64,000 nucleotides of DNA from Streptomyces sp. NBC_01255 (GCF_036226445.1 NZ_CP108474.1:6944001-7008000); one strand, 5' to 3'. Positions 17,037 through 25,805 are shown, numbered from the stretch's first letter. Made by a program: numbers and translations. The notes: generated by a model from the letters alone, not told the origin.

Positions 17037-18692
17037 ATGTCCTACGACGCTGATGTGATCGTGATCGGGGCCGGCCTCGCCGGGCTCGTCGCCACCGCCG
17101 AGCTGGTCGAAGCCGGCCGCACCGTGATCCTCCTCGACCAGGAGCCCGAACAGTCCCTCGGCGGCCAGGCCCACTGGTCCTTCGGCGGCCTCTTCCTCGT
17201 CGACTCGCCCGAGCAGCGCCGGATGCGCGTCAAGGACAGCCACGCCCTCGCCCTCCAGGACTGGTACGGCACCGCCGGCTTCGACCGGACCGAGGACCGG
17301 TGGCCGAGGAAATGGGCCGAGGCGTACGTGGACTTCGCCGCCGGCGAGAAGCGCTCCTGGCTCCACGCGCGCGGGGTGCGGTTCTTCCCCGTCGTCGGCT
17401 GGGCCGAGCGCGGCGGCTACGACGCGACCGGCCACGGCAACTCCGTCCCCCGCTTCCACATCACCTGGGGTACGGGCCCGGGCCTCGTCGCCCCCTTCGA
17501 GCAGCGGGTCCGCGAGGGCGTCGCCCGCGGCCTCGTCCAGCTCCGCTTCCGCCACCGCGTCACCGCCCTCGGCCGCACCGCCGGAACCGTCGACACCGTC
17601 ACCGGCGAGATCCTGGAACCCTCCACCGCCGCCCGCGGCACGGCCAGCACCCGCACGTCCACCGGCACCTTCGAGCTCCGCGCCCAGGCCGTGATCGTCA
17701 CCTCGGGCGGCATCGGCGGCAACCACGACCTGGTGCGCGAACAGTGGCCGGCCCGCCTCGGCACCCCGCCCACCCGCATGCTGTCGGGCGTCCCCGCCCA
17801 CGTGGACGGCCTCATGCTCGGCATCGCCGAGAAGGCCGGCGCCCACCACATCAACCGCGACCGGATGTGGCACTACACCGAGGGCATCGAGAACTGGAAC
17901 CCCATCTGGGCCCGGCACGGCATCCGCATCCTGCCCGGACCGTCCTCCCTCTGGCTGGACGCGACCGGCAAGCGACTGCCCGTCCCGCTCTTCCCCGGCT
18001 TCGACACCCTCGGCACGCTCGAACACATCATGCGGACCGGCCACGACCACACCTGGTTCGTCCTCGACAAGCGGATCATCGGCAAGGAGTTCGCCCTCTC
18101 CGGCTCCGAACAGAACCCCGACCTGACCGGCAAGTCGATCCGCGACGTCATCGGCCGCGCCCGCGCCGACGTCCCCGGACCCGTCCAGGCCTTCATGGAC
18201 AAGGGCGCCGACTTCGTCGTCGAGAACGACCTCTCCGCCCTCGTCCGCGGCATGAACGCACTCACCGACGAACCGCTCATCGACGAGGACGCCCTCCGCC
18301 GCGAGATCACCGCCCGCGACCGCGAGATCGCCAACCCCTTCACCAAGGACCTCCAGGTCACGGCGATCCGCGGCGCCCGCAAGTACCTCGGCGACAAGCT
18401 CATCCGCACGGCCGCCCCGCACCGCATCCTCGACCCCAAGGCCGGCCCGCTGATCGCCGTCCGCCTCAACATCCTCACCCGCAAGTCCCTCGGCGGCCTG
18501 GAGACGGACCTCTCCTCCCGCGTCCTCACGGAGAGCGGCGAGCCCCTGGAGGGCGTGTACGCGGCGGGCGAGGCCGCCGGCTTCGGCGGCGGCGGAGTCC
18601 ACGGCTACCGCTCCCTCGAAGGCACGTTCCTCGGCGGCTGCATCTTCTCGGGAAGGGCGGCGGGAAGGGCGGCCGCACAAGCGGTCGGCTGA
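17037..18692 (+). CDS. FAD-binding dehydrogenase (fumarate reductase/3-ketosteroid dehydrogenase-like)
   Basis: A 551-residue flavoprotein. The N-terminal Rossmann motif VIGAGLAG (residues 9-16) is followed by LLDQEPEQSLGGQAHWSFGG, and the C-terminal FAD segment GVYAAGEAAGFGGGGVHGYRS-LEGTFLGGC is typical of the PRK12834-type FAD-binding dehydrogenases. The substrate is unknown. ATG 17037 fits the family start and a leaderless transcript; GTG 16992 upstream has a GGAAGGAGG but would place the promoter inside the gene. It is divergent from the TetR-SDR operon and ends 32 bp before the two-TM protein gene. Confidence 0.87.
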   Translation: MSYDADVIVIGAGLAGLVATAELVEAGRTVILLDQEPEQSLGGQAHWSFGGLFLVDSPEQRRMRVKDSHALALQDWYGTAGFDRTEDRWPRKWAEAYVDFAAGEKRSWLHARGVRFFPVVGWAERGGYDATGHGNSVPRFHITWGTGPGLVAPFEQRVREGVARGLVQLRFRHRVTALGRTAGTVDTVTGEILEPSTAARGTASTRTSTGTFELRAQAVIVTSGGIGGNHDLVREQWPARLGTPPTRMLSGVPAHVDGLMLGIAEKAGAHHINRDRMWHYTEGIENWNPIWARHGIRILPGPSSLWLDATGKRLPVPLFPGFDTLGTLEHIMRTGHDHTWFVLDKRIIGKEFALSGSEQNPDLTGKSIRDVIGRARADVPGPVQAFMDKGADFVVENDLSALVRGMNALTDEPLIDEDALRREITARDREIANPFTKDLQVTAIRGARKYLGDKLIRTAAPHRILDPKAGPLIAVRLNILTRKSLGGLETDLSSRVLTESGEPLEGVYAAGEAAGFGGGGVHGYRSLEGTFLGGCIFSGRAAGRAAAQAVG

Positions 18693-18724
18693 CGACGGGC
18701 CCGCCGCCGGGGCAAGATGACAGG

Positions 18725-19141
18725 GTGACAAAACGCGTACTGCTCACCGCCGTTGGCGCGATCCTGGCCCTGGGAGGCCTGGCGGCCTTCCTCGTCCTCC
18801 AGGGCCTGGACGCGGCCGACAAGTGGAGCAGCGTCCTCAGCCTGTTCTTCACGGTGGCGGGCTTCGCCCTGGCCCTCGCGGGCTTCGTCACCCGGGGCTC
18901 CGCCCAGACGGCGGACCACGCCGTCACCGGCGGCTCGCTGCACCAGATCCGGAACGTCACGGGTGACGTGGTCATCACGGCAGGCGGCGGTACGAGGAGC
19001 GCCCCGGCCGCCACCCCGCCCGCGGAGGGCCAGGGCGGCGGAACGCAGTCCGCCCACGGGGCACGTACGGCGGGGGACGTGCACCAGATCGACGGGGTGG
19101 ACGGCTCGGTACGCATCGAGCCGCCGGGGCCCACGCCGTGA
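18725..19141 (+). CDS. Two-transmembrane protein with paired GDV motifs, partner of the NACHT protein
   Basis: A 138-residue protein starting at GTG 18725. Residues 5-28 and about 35-55 are two hydrophobic helices separated by a short polar turn (DAADKW); the rest is a soluble, glycine-rich tail. In the tail a 17-residue motif occurs twice: residues 68-84 (TGGSLHQIRNVTGDVVI) and 115-131 (TAGDVHQIDGVDGSVRI). The same motif occurs once near the N-terminus of the NACHT protein encoded next. The TGA stop overlaps the NACHT GTG start (GTGA), so translation is coupled. No known family recognised. A membrane effector or anchor for the NACHT ATPase is inferred. Confidence 0.75.
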   Translation: MTKRVLLTAVGAILALGGLAAFLVLQGLDAADKWSSVLSLFFTVAGFALALAGFVTRGSAQTADHAVTGGSLHQIRNVTGDVVITAGGGTRSAPAATPPAEGQGGGTQSAHGARTAGDVHQIDGVDGSVRIEPPGPTP

Positions 19142-19254
19142 GGTGGCTCTTCAGGCGCGGGAAGACGTCCGGGCGGGCGACCCAGTCGGCGGCGGGAGCC
19201 ACGACCCAGGGCCCCATCACCCTGATCCAGGGCGTCCAAGGAGACGTCACGGTC
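18926..19254 (+). repeat. Three protein-level copies of a short motif across two coupled genes
   Basis: Motif T-x-G-x-[LVI]-x-x-I-x-[NG]-V-x-G-[DS]-V-x-[IV] is encoded at 18926-18976 and 19067-19117 (two-TM protein) and at 19204-19254 (NACHT protein residues 23-39, TQGPITLIQGVQGDVTV). The beta-prone, glycine-punctuated pattern suggests a stacking or amyloid-like docking strand. Confidence 0.7.
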
Positions 19255-22200
19255 GTCGCCGCACACCAGCCGGCTCCTGCGGGGGCGCCGGAGATCGAGA
19301 CGGCCCGCGCGCAGTACGCCACCCGCGTACGCCAGCGCTACGGCCGCCTGGACCTCGAAGTCCTCACCCCTCTCCGGGAACAGGGCGAACACCCCGTCGT
19401 CCACCTCCACGACGTCTTCGTCCCGCAGTCCGTACGGGCCGATCCGCCGCCCGTCGAGCTGCCCCAGGAACTCCTGCGCCGTCTGATGGACCCGGCCGAG
19501 GCGGAGCTCCTGGACCTGCCGCCCGGCATCGACCGGGAGACGGCCGAACGCGTCCGCAGCGCCTACCGGCAGCGCCCGCCGCAGGACGTCCTCGACGTCC
19601 TGACCGCCCCCGAACACGGCCGCGTCGTCATCCTCGGCCACCCGGGCGCGGGCAAATCGACCCTGGCCCGCTACCTGACGCTGGCTCTCACGGCGGCGGA
19701 ACCGCAGCCGGGACTCGAAGCGCTGCATGGCCGCCTTCCTCTGATCGTCGAGCTCAGGGAGTACGCGCAGGCCACGTGGCGCGAGAGAACCTTCGAGGCC
19801 TACCTCGCCCACCAGTACGCAACGGAAGGGCTCGGACTCCCGTCAGAGGTACTGACGGCTGTCCTCGAAGGCGAGGGCCTGCACACCTCCCTCGTGATCT
19901 TCGACGGTCTCGACGAACTCTTCGAGAAGGACATCAGGGACGCGGTCAGCCGCCGTATCGCGGGCTTCGCCGCCCGCCACCCCCGGACCCGCATCATCGT
20001 CACCTCGCGCGCGTACGGCTACCAGCGGGCCGTCCTCGACGGCGCGGGCTTCACGAACTTCATGCTTCAGGACCTGGACCGGGAGCAGATCGGCGCCTTC
20101 ACGGGCCAGTGGTTCTCCGTGGCCTACCCCGAAGCCCCCGAGCAGGCGCGGAAGCTGATCGAGCGGGTCACCTCAGCGGTGGACGCCTCCACCTCCGTAC
20201 GCGAACTCGCCGGCAATCCGCTCATCCTCACGATCCTCGCGATCATCGGCCGCCGCCGCGAACTCCCGCGCGACCGGCGCACGGTGTACGAGCACGCCGT
20301 CGACGTCCTGGTCGAGCACTGGGACCCGAGCAAGTACCTCAAGGACCGCCAGGTCGAGGAACACCTCCCGTACCTGGCGGCCGAGGACAAACGCGAACTC
20401 CTCCGCCTCATCGCCCGCCAGATGCAGGAGGGCCACGGAGGCATCTCCGGCAACCACATCGCGGGCCCGGACCTCATCAAGAGCTTCGAGGAGTACCTCA
20501 AGGACCGCTACGCCCTGCCCCCGGACCGCGTGGCGACGGCGGCCCGCGTGATGCTGGACCAGTTCCGCCACCGCAACTTCATCCTCAGCCGCTTCGGCGG
20601 CGAGATCTACGGCTTCGTCCACCGCACGTTCCTGGAATACCTCACGGCGATGGACCTGGCCCACCGCTTCAACAACCAGCGGGCCCTGTCGGAGGAGGAC
20701 CTCCAGAACCTGGTTGCGACGAAGGTCCACGATCCGACCTGGCACGAGATCCTGCTGCTGCTCGTGGGCTCGCTTGACGAACGCTTCGTGGCGGGCGTGA
20801 TCGACCGGCTCCTGGCACCGCGCGCGCTCGCCGCCCCGATGGGCAGCTTCGACGACACGGCGTTCGTCGAGGTCGCCTTCGTGGCCCGCTGCCTGGGAGA
20901 GGTACGCCGGCCGGGCGTGCTCGCACCCCAGAGCATGGCGATGGTGCGGGAGGTGATCAGGCTCTTCGAGGTCGCCACGAAGCTGGGTGTGACCTTCTTC
21001 AACCCCTACGGGACCGTGGCGACCCTGGGGCCGGCGCTGCTGACGCTCGGCGATACCTGGGCGGGCCGCGACGAGTTCCTGCGGTGGCACGAGCGATGGA
21101 GCCGTGACGAGACGTACGACGGCGGAATCATGTCGGTCAACTCCACCGAGCAGCTCGCCGCGGACATCCTCGCCTCCCTCTGGGCAGCGGAGCAGCCGCC
21201 CGCGGCCCTGCGCATCGCGGCATCAGCCGTCACGAGCGGCAGCCTCGTGGTGAGGGTCGCCGCGGCCCGGCTGCTCCTGCGCCACGTGGGTGGTACTCCG
21301 GAGGCACTGGACCCCATCGAACGATGCCTGCGAGAGGACGAGAGCCCCGCTGCGCGGTCGGCGATCCTGCGAGCCCTGGGGGGCGACTTCGGCGCGACTC
21401 CCGGTCTGTCGAAGCGCCTCGCGCTCGAACGGCTGGGCCGTGACACCGACGCAAAGGTGCGCCTGATGGCGCTGGGTTGCCTGCCGTCCTGCTGGCCCGA
21501 CGGTGAGGTTCGCTCGGCGCTTGAACAAGCCCTGAACGACACGGAATCCGGCATTCGTGAGGCAGCCCTGTTCCGTCTCATCGTTCATTCCGAGGGCAGC
21601 AGGCGTACGGAGCTGATCGAGGCCGGCCTGCGGGACGCCGATCCCCAGATGCGTCTCGGGGTCCTGTCCGCCGTGGAAGAGACCGCTGGCGACGACCCGG
21701 ACGTCCGCGCACTCGTGCAGGACCGGCTGAGGAACGACGAGGACACCGAGGTCGTCGCTGCGGCGATCGCCACCGTCCGGTCGATGGGTTCCGACGACCC
21801 CCGCACCCACGCGCTGCTCCACGACCTCACAGGCCACGAGGCCCCCATCGTCAGGAAGGCCGCGTTGCGCTGCCTCGTGGAGGCCGGGGACGGCAGGGTC
21901 CCCGCCCTGCTCTCCGACCGCCTCGCGCACGACGAGAACGAGGCCGTCCGGGAGACGGCACTGAGCCTCTTCGTACAGCACGGGGCGGACGACTCGACGG
22001 TGCGGGACGTCCTCCTGGACCGGGTACGGAACGATCCGAGCCATTCCGTCCAGACTCATGCCCTGGGCAGACTCGCGGATTTGAACCTCGACGACGCGCT
22101 GGAGCTCGTCAGAGAGCAGGCCCGGCACCATCCCGCAGGGCCCGTCAGGGCCGGGGCTATCCACCACCTGCTGACGAAGCACCCCGACGACGCCGACGCG

Positions 22201-22500
22201 GTCCGCACCGTCCTCGAAATTGCCGCCGGTGACGAGAGCTCCGACGTACGGCTCACCGCCCTCTACTGGCTCGTCAACCAATACGGCGGTACGCCGGAGG
22301 TACGGGACCTTGCCCGGAACCGCCTCGAAGAGGACCCCGACCCGGACGTCCGGGTCGAAGCCCTCCGGTTCCTCGCCGACATCCGCCGCGACGACCCCGA
22401 GCTCCTCCCACTCCTCCGAGAGGCCACCGCGGACGACACACCCGCGATCCGCACCCTCGCCGAGCGGCTCCTCGCCGTCCTCGACCCTCAGCCCACCTGA
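19138..22500 (+). CDS. NACHT-domain STAND ATPase with C-terminal HEAT repeats
   Basis: A 1120-residue NLR-like protein. Residues 23-39 carry the short motif shared with the upstream two-TM protein. The NACHT core has Walker A GHPGAGKST (167-175, Lys173), Walker B LVIFDGLDEL (252-261, with Asp256, Asp259, Glu260) and the sensor-like RIIVTSRAYGY. From about residue 700 to the end about 13 HEAT-type helical repeats follow (recurring VRxxALxxL, such as VRKAALRCLVEA, VRETALSLFVQH, VRLTALYWLVNQ), the probable sensor. Bacterial NACHT proteins are known anti-phage and self/non-self sensors. GTG start overlaps the previous stop. The 3' end overlaps the convergent ASCH gene by 13 bp. The trigger is unknown. 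Confidence 0.88.
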   Translation: MRWLFRRGKTSGRATQSAAGATTQGPITLIQGVQGDVTVVAAHQPAPAGAPEIETARAQYATRVRQRYGRLDLEVLTPLREQGEHPVVHLHDVFVPQSVRADPPPVELPQELLRRLMDPAEAELLDLPPGIDRETAERVRSAYRQRPPQDVLDVLTAPEHGRVVILGHPGAGKSTLARYLTLALTAAEPQPGLEALHGRLPLIVELREYAQATWRERTFEAYLAHQYATEGLGLPSEVLTAVLEGEGLHTSLVIFDGLDELFEKDIRDAVSRRIAGFAARHPRTRIIVTSRAYGYQRAVLDGAGFTNFMLQDLDREQIGAFTGQWFSVAYPEAPEQARKLIERVTSAVDASTSVRELAGNPLILTILAIIGRRRELPRDRRTVYEHAVDVLVEHWDPSKYLKDRQVEEHLPYLAAEDKRELLRLIARQMQEGHGGISGNHIAGPDLIKSFEEYLKDRYALPPDRVATAARVMLDQFRHRNFILSRFGGEIYGFVHRTFLEYLTAMDLAHRFNNQRALSEEDLQNLVATKVHDPTWHEILLLLVGSLDERFVAGVIDRLLAPRALAAPMGSFDDTAFVEVAFVARCLGEVRRPGVLAPQSMAMVREVIRLFEVATKLGVTFFNPYGTVATLGPALLTLGDTWAGRDEFLRWHERWSRDETYDGGIMSVNSTEQLAADILASLWAAEQPPAALRIAASAVTSGSLVVRVAAARLLLRHVGGTPEALDPIERCLREDESPAARSAILRALGGDFGATPGLSKRLALERLGRDTDAKVRLMALGCLPSCWPDGEVRSALEQALNDTESGIREAALFRLIVHSEGSRRTELIEAGLRDADPQMRLGVLSAVEETAGDDPDVRALVQDRLRNDEDTEVVAAAIATVRSMGSDDPRTHALLHDLTGHEAPIVRKAALRCLVEAGDGRVPALLSDRLAHDENEAVRETALSLFVQHGADDSTVRDVLLDRVRNDPSHSVQTHALGRLADLNLDDALELVREQARHHPAGPVRAGAIHHLLTKHPDDADAVRTVLEIAAGDESSDVRLTALYWLVNQYGGTPEVRDLARNRLEEDPDPDVRVEALRFLADIRRDDPELLPLLREATADDTPAIRTLAERLLAVLDPQPT

Positions 22501-22940
22501 AGCCGCTCCACCACCCGGAACCGCTCCACCACGACCATCGTCCCGTCGTCCACCACGAACCCCGGGTTCCCCAGCCCCTCCCGCATCTCCTCGCTGTGCC
22601 AGAAGCGCTCGTGGGCCTCCCGCCACTCCGCGACCGACCGGAACCCCTCGCCCTCGTCGAGGGCGAGCCGCAGGTCCGCCTCGGCCAGGGGCAGGACCTG
22701 GACCTCCGTGATCTCGACGACCGCCACCTCGCGCCCGTCCGAGTCGATGAGCGCCGAGCGTTCGCCCGCCTCGGGCAGCTCCTCGTTCTCGACCTCGTAC
22801 TCCACGAGCAGCCCGGTCGTGGCGGTCTTCTCGCCGGACAGGACGGCGGCGACGAGCTGGTCCCGCAGGGGTCCCGGGAAGGCGAGCAGGAAGGGCTTGA
22901 GCGCGTGAGGGCCGGTCATGGCCGACAGTCTGTCAGCCAC
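22488..22940 (-). CDS. ASCH-domain protein
   Basis: A 150-residue ASC-1-homology (ASCH) domain protein, a PUA-like fold thought to bind RNA or nucleobases. The signature SGEKTATTGLL lies at about residues 35-45, with a late EEMREGLGNPGF segment. GTG 22940 is preferred because GCGAGGG lies about 8 nt upstream; ATG 22919 would give a 143-residue protein. Some ASCH proteins are ribonucleases or N4-acetylcytidine amidohydrolases; the role here is unknown. It converges on the NACHT gene and follows the start-side of nothing regulatory. Confidence 0.8.
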   Translation of the reverse strand: MADRLSAMTGPHALKPFLLAFPGPLRDQLVAAVLSGEKTATTGLLVEYEVENEELPEAGERSALIDSDGREVAVVEITEVQVLPLAEADLRLALDEGEGFRSVAEWREAHERFWHSEEMREGLGNPGFVVDDGTMVVVERFRVVERLQVG

Positions 22941-22971
22941 GACCGGCCCTCGCCGTCGAATTCGCCCGGGG

Positions 22972-24369
22972 CTACAACACCAGCGACAGCAGCAGCACGA
23001 ACACGATGCCCACGACCGAGATGATCGTCTCCATCACCGACCACGTCTTGATCGTCTGGCCGACGTTCATCCCGAAGTACTCCTTCACCAGCCAGAACCC
23101 GGCGTCGTTGACGTGGCTGAAGAAGAGCGACCCCGCACCGATCGCCAGCACGAGCAGCGCCGTCTCGCTCGTCGACATGCCCGCCGCCAGCGGGGCCACG
23201 AGCCCCGCCGCCGAGATCGTCGCGACCGTCGCCGACCCGGTCGCGAGCCGGATCGCGACCGCGATCAGCCAGGCGAGCAGCAGGGCCGGGATCGACCAGT
23301 TCTCGGAGAACTCGAGGATCATCTGGCCGACGCCGATGTCGATCAGGGTCTGCTTGAAGCCGCCGCCCGCGCCGACGATCAGCAGCACGCCCGCGATCGG
23401 GGCGAGCGACTTCTCGACGGTCGAGGAGATCCGCTCCTTGGTGAAGCCCGCGGCCCTGCCCAGCGTGAACATGCCGACTATGACGGCGGCGAGCAGCGCG
23501 ATCAGCGGCGAGCCGATGACGTCGGTGACCTTCTGGACACCGTTCTCCGGGTCGTCGACGACGATGTCGACGAGCGCCTTGACCAGCATCAGGACGACGG
23601 GCAGCAGGATGGTCGCCACGGTGGCGCCGAATCCGGGACGCTTCTCCAGGTCCTCGGAGGGGCGGACCGGGACCATGTTCTCGGGGACCGGGATGTCCAC
23701 CCAGCGGGCGGCGTACCGGGAGAACACGGGACCGGCGATGATCACGGTCGGGATGGCGACGACGAGACCGAGCGCGAGTGTGACGCCCAGGTTGGCGCCG
23801 AGCGCGTCGATCGCGACGAGCGGCCCGGGGTGCGGCGGGATGAGCCCGTGCATCACGGAGAGGCCGGCGAGGGCCGGGATGCCGATCCGCATCAGGGAGT
23901 AGTTGCCGCGCTTGGCGACGAGCAGCACGACCGGGATCAGCAGCACGATGCCGACCTCGAAGAAGAGCGGCAGGCCGATCACGGAGGCGATGAGGACCAT
24001 CGCCCAGGGCATGGCCCGGCCGCTCGCCTTGGCCAGAATCGTGTCGACGATCTGGTCGGCGCCGCCCGAGTCGGCGAGCAGCTTGCCGAGGATCGCGCCG
24101 AGGGCGATCAGGACGCCGACGCCGGCGACGGTGGCGCCGAGGCCGGCGGTGAAGGACTTGATGGTGGCGGCGAGCGGCGCACCGGCGAACGCGCCGAGCG
24201 CGAGCGACCCGATGGTCAGCGCCAGGAACGCGTGCAGCTTGAACTTGGTGATGAGCAGGACGATGAGAGCGATGCCGGCGAGCACGGCGATACCGAGCTG
24301 GGCGTTGCCTGCCGAGGTGATGGGTTCGGCGGCATCCGCTGCCAGGATCTCGACGCTGAGACTGGTCAC
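22972..24369 (-). CDS. gntP: Gluconate:H+ symporter, GntP family
   Basis: A 465-residue integral membrane transporter with about 12-14 hydrophobic helices. GntP-family segments include GLPLFFEVGIVLLIPVV, GLIPPHPGPLVAI and ATGSATVATISAAGL. GTG 24369 is chosen because GAGGACC precedes it with good spacing. It lies 17 bp downstream of gntK on the same strand, so uptake and phosphorylation of gluconate are encoded by one operon under the GntR protein encoded divergently. Confidence 0.92.
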   Translation of the reverse strand: MTSLSVEILAADAAEPITSAGNAQLGIAVLAGIALIVLLITKFKLHAFLALTIGSLALGAFAGAPLAATIKSFTAGLGATVAGVGVLIALGAILGKLLADSGGADQIVDTILAKASGRAMPWAMVLIASVIGLPLFFEVGIVLLIPVVLLVAKRGNYSLMRIGIPALAGLSVMHGLIPPHPGPLVAIDALGANLGVTLALGLVVAIPTVIIAGPVFSRYAARWVDIPVPENMVPVRPSEDLEKRPGFGATVATILLPVVLMLVKALVDIVVDDPENGVQKVTDVIGSPLIALLAAVIVGMFTLGRAAGFTKERISSTVEKSLAPIAGVLLIVGAGGGFKQTLIDIGVGQMILEFSENWSIPALLLAWLIAVAIRLATGSATVATISAAGLVAPLAAGMSTSETALLVLAIGAGSLFFSHVNDAGFWLVKEYFGMNVGQTIKTWSVMETIISVVGIVFVLLLSLVL

Positions 24370-24386
24370 GGGGGGTCCTCGGGGAG

Positions 24387-24905
24387 TCAGTGGGTGAGCC
24401 GGCGCAGTGCGACGACGGCCCGGGCGGCGATTTCTTCGGGGGTGCCGGTGACGTCGACGGCGACGCCGGCCTCGTCCTCCTGCAACGGCTGCAGGGTGGC
24501 GAACTGGGAGTCGAGGAGCGCCGTCGGCATGAAGTGGCCCTCGCGGGCGCCCATGCGCCGCTCGATGAGCTTCCGGTCGCCGGTCAGATGGAGGAAGACC
24601 ACGCCGGGGGCCGCGGCGCGCAGCCGGTCCCGGTAGACCCGCTTCAGCGCGGAGCTGCTCACCACACCGCCGAGCCCGGCGCGGCCGTGCGCCCATGCCC
24701 CGATGGCGTCGAGCCACGGCTCGCGGTCGGCGTCGTCAAGGGGGACGCCGGCCGACATCTTGGCCACGTTCGCCGCCGGATGGAAGTCGTCGCCCTCCGC
24801 GTAGGGGAGGGCGAGCGCCTCGGCGACCAGCGGGCCGATCGTGGTCTTGCCCGTTCCGGCGACGCCCATCACGACGACGACCGGCGGGTGGGGGGTGGTG
24901 CTCAT
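24387..24905 (-). CDS. gntK: Gluconokinase
   Basis: A 172-residue P-loop kinase that converts D-gluconate to 6-phosphogluconate for the pentose phosphate pathway. Walker A GVAGTGKT is at residues 14-21; EGDDFHP, GVPLDDADREPWL, VVSSSALKRVYRD and REGHFMPTALLDSQF are standard gluconokinase motifs. It is the first gene of the gntK-gntP operon; the palindromes at 24955 and 24991 lie in its promoter region, shared with gntR. Confidence 0.95.
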   Translation of the reverse strand: MSTTPHPPVVVVMGVAGTGKTTIGPLVAEALALPYAEGDDFHPAANVAKMSAGVPLDDADREPWLDAIGAWAHGRAGLGGVVSSSALKRVYRDRLRAAAPGVVFLHLTGDRKLIERRMGAREGHFMPTALLDSQFATLQPLQEDEAGVAVDVTGTPEEIAARAVVALRRLTH

Positions 24906-24954
24906 GGGTGGTGCCTCGCTGTCTTCTTCGACATCGATCCGTCGCGCCCATGAA

Positions 24955-25007
24955 ACCCATTGGGTACGACGTATTCAAGAGGCTGTGACATAAAAGTAGT
25001 ACTTTTA
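24955..25007. promoter_or_regulatory. gnt operators: TAAAAGTA-G-TACTTTTA and ACCCA-T-TGGGT
   Basis: A perfect 17-bp palindrome TAAAAGTAGTACTTTTA occupies 24991-25007, strikingly AT-rich for this genome, and an 11-bp palindrome ACCCATTGGGT lies at 24955-24965. Both sit between gntK (start 24905) and gntR (start 25053). The 17-mer is the better candidate for GntR binding, controlling both directions; the smaller one may be a second site. Confidence 0.7.
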
Positions 25008-25052
25008 ATTCCCGAGGTGATCATCTGCGCGCGCCCGCATAGGCTTGCGACC

Positions 25053-25754
25053 ATGACGACACCGGCCCAGGGGCTTCATTCGCACGTCCTTGCCACCCTG
25101 GGTCTCGCGATCACCGCGGGGGAGTACCCGCCGGGCACCGTGCTGCGCACCGACGAGCTCGCCCAGCGCTTCGACGTCTCCCGGACCGTGGTCCGCGAGG
25201 TCGTGCGCGTCCTGGAGTCCATGCACCTCGTCGAGTCCCGCCGCCGCGTCGGCGTGACCGTGCTCCCCACCGCGAGCTGGAACGTGTACGACCCCCAGGT
25301 CATCCGCTGGCGGCTGGCCGGCGCCGACCGCCCCCGCCAGCTCCGCTCCCTCACCGTGCTCCGCTCGGCCGTCGAACCCGTCGCCGCGGGTCTCGCCGCC
25401 CTGCACGCCACCCCCGAGCAGTGCCGTGAGCTGACCGAGCAGGCCCTCGGCATGGTCGCCACCTCGCGCGGCCGGCGCCTGGAGGAGTACCTCGTCCACG
25501 ACATCGCCTTCCATCGGGTCGTCCTCAACGCCTCCGGGAACGAGATGTTCGCCCGCCTCGGCGACGTCGTCGCCGAGGTCCTCACCGGCCGCACCCATCA
25601 CCACGTGATGTTCGAGGACCCCGACCCGGCCGCCGTCACCCTCCACGTCCAGGTCGCCGAGGCGGTACGGGAAAGGGACGCGACCCGCGCCGAGGAGCTC
25701 ACCCGCCAGATCGCGGTCGGCGCCCTCCAGGAACTCGACGTCCTCGCCCCGTAA
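25053..25754 (+). CDS. gntR: GntR/FadR-type regulator of gluconate genes
   Basis: A 233-residue GntR-family repressor, FadR (FCD) subfamily. The N-terminal winged helix (GEYPPGTVLRTDELAQRFDV then SRTVVREVVRVLESMHLVES) is followed by an all-helical FCD domain with metal-binding histidines/aspartate (HDIAFHRVVLNASGN, HVQVAEAVRERD). Divergent to gntK-gntP, as in S. coelicolor where GntR represses the gluconate operon and is released by gluconate or its phosphate. ATG 25053 is the family start. Confidence 0.92.
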   Translation: MTTPAQGLHSHVLATLGLAITAGEYPPGTVLRTDELAQRFDVSRTVVREVVRVLESMHLVESRRRVGVTVLPTASWNVYDPQVIRWRLAGADRPRQLRSLTVLRSAVEPVAAGLAALHATPEQCRELTEQALGMVATSRGRRLEEYLVHDIAFHRVVLNASGNEMFARLGDVVAEVLTGRTHHHVMFEDPDPAAVTLHVQVAEAVRERDATRAEELTRQIAVGALQELDVLAP

Positions 25755-25805
25755 GGGCGCAAAGTCCGCCGTCAAGCTCTGAACTAGCTCAAATATGGGC
25801 GTTCA

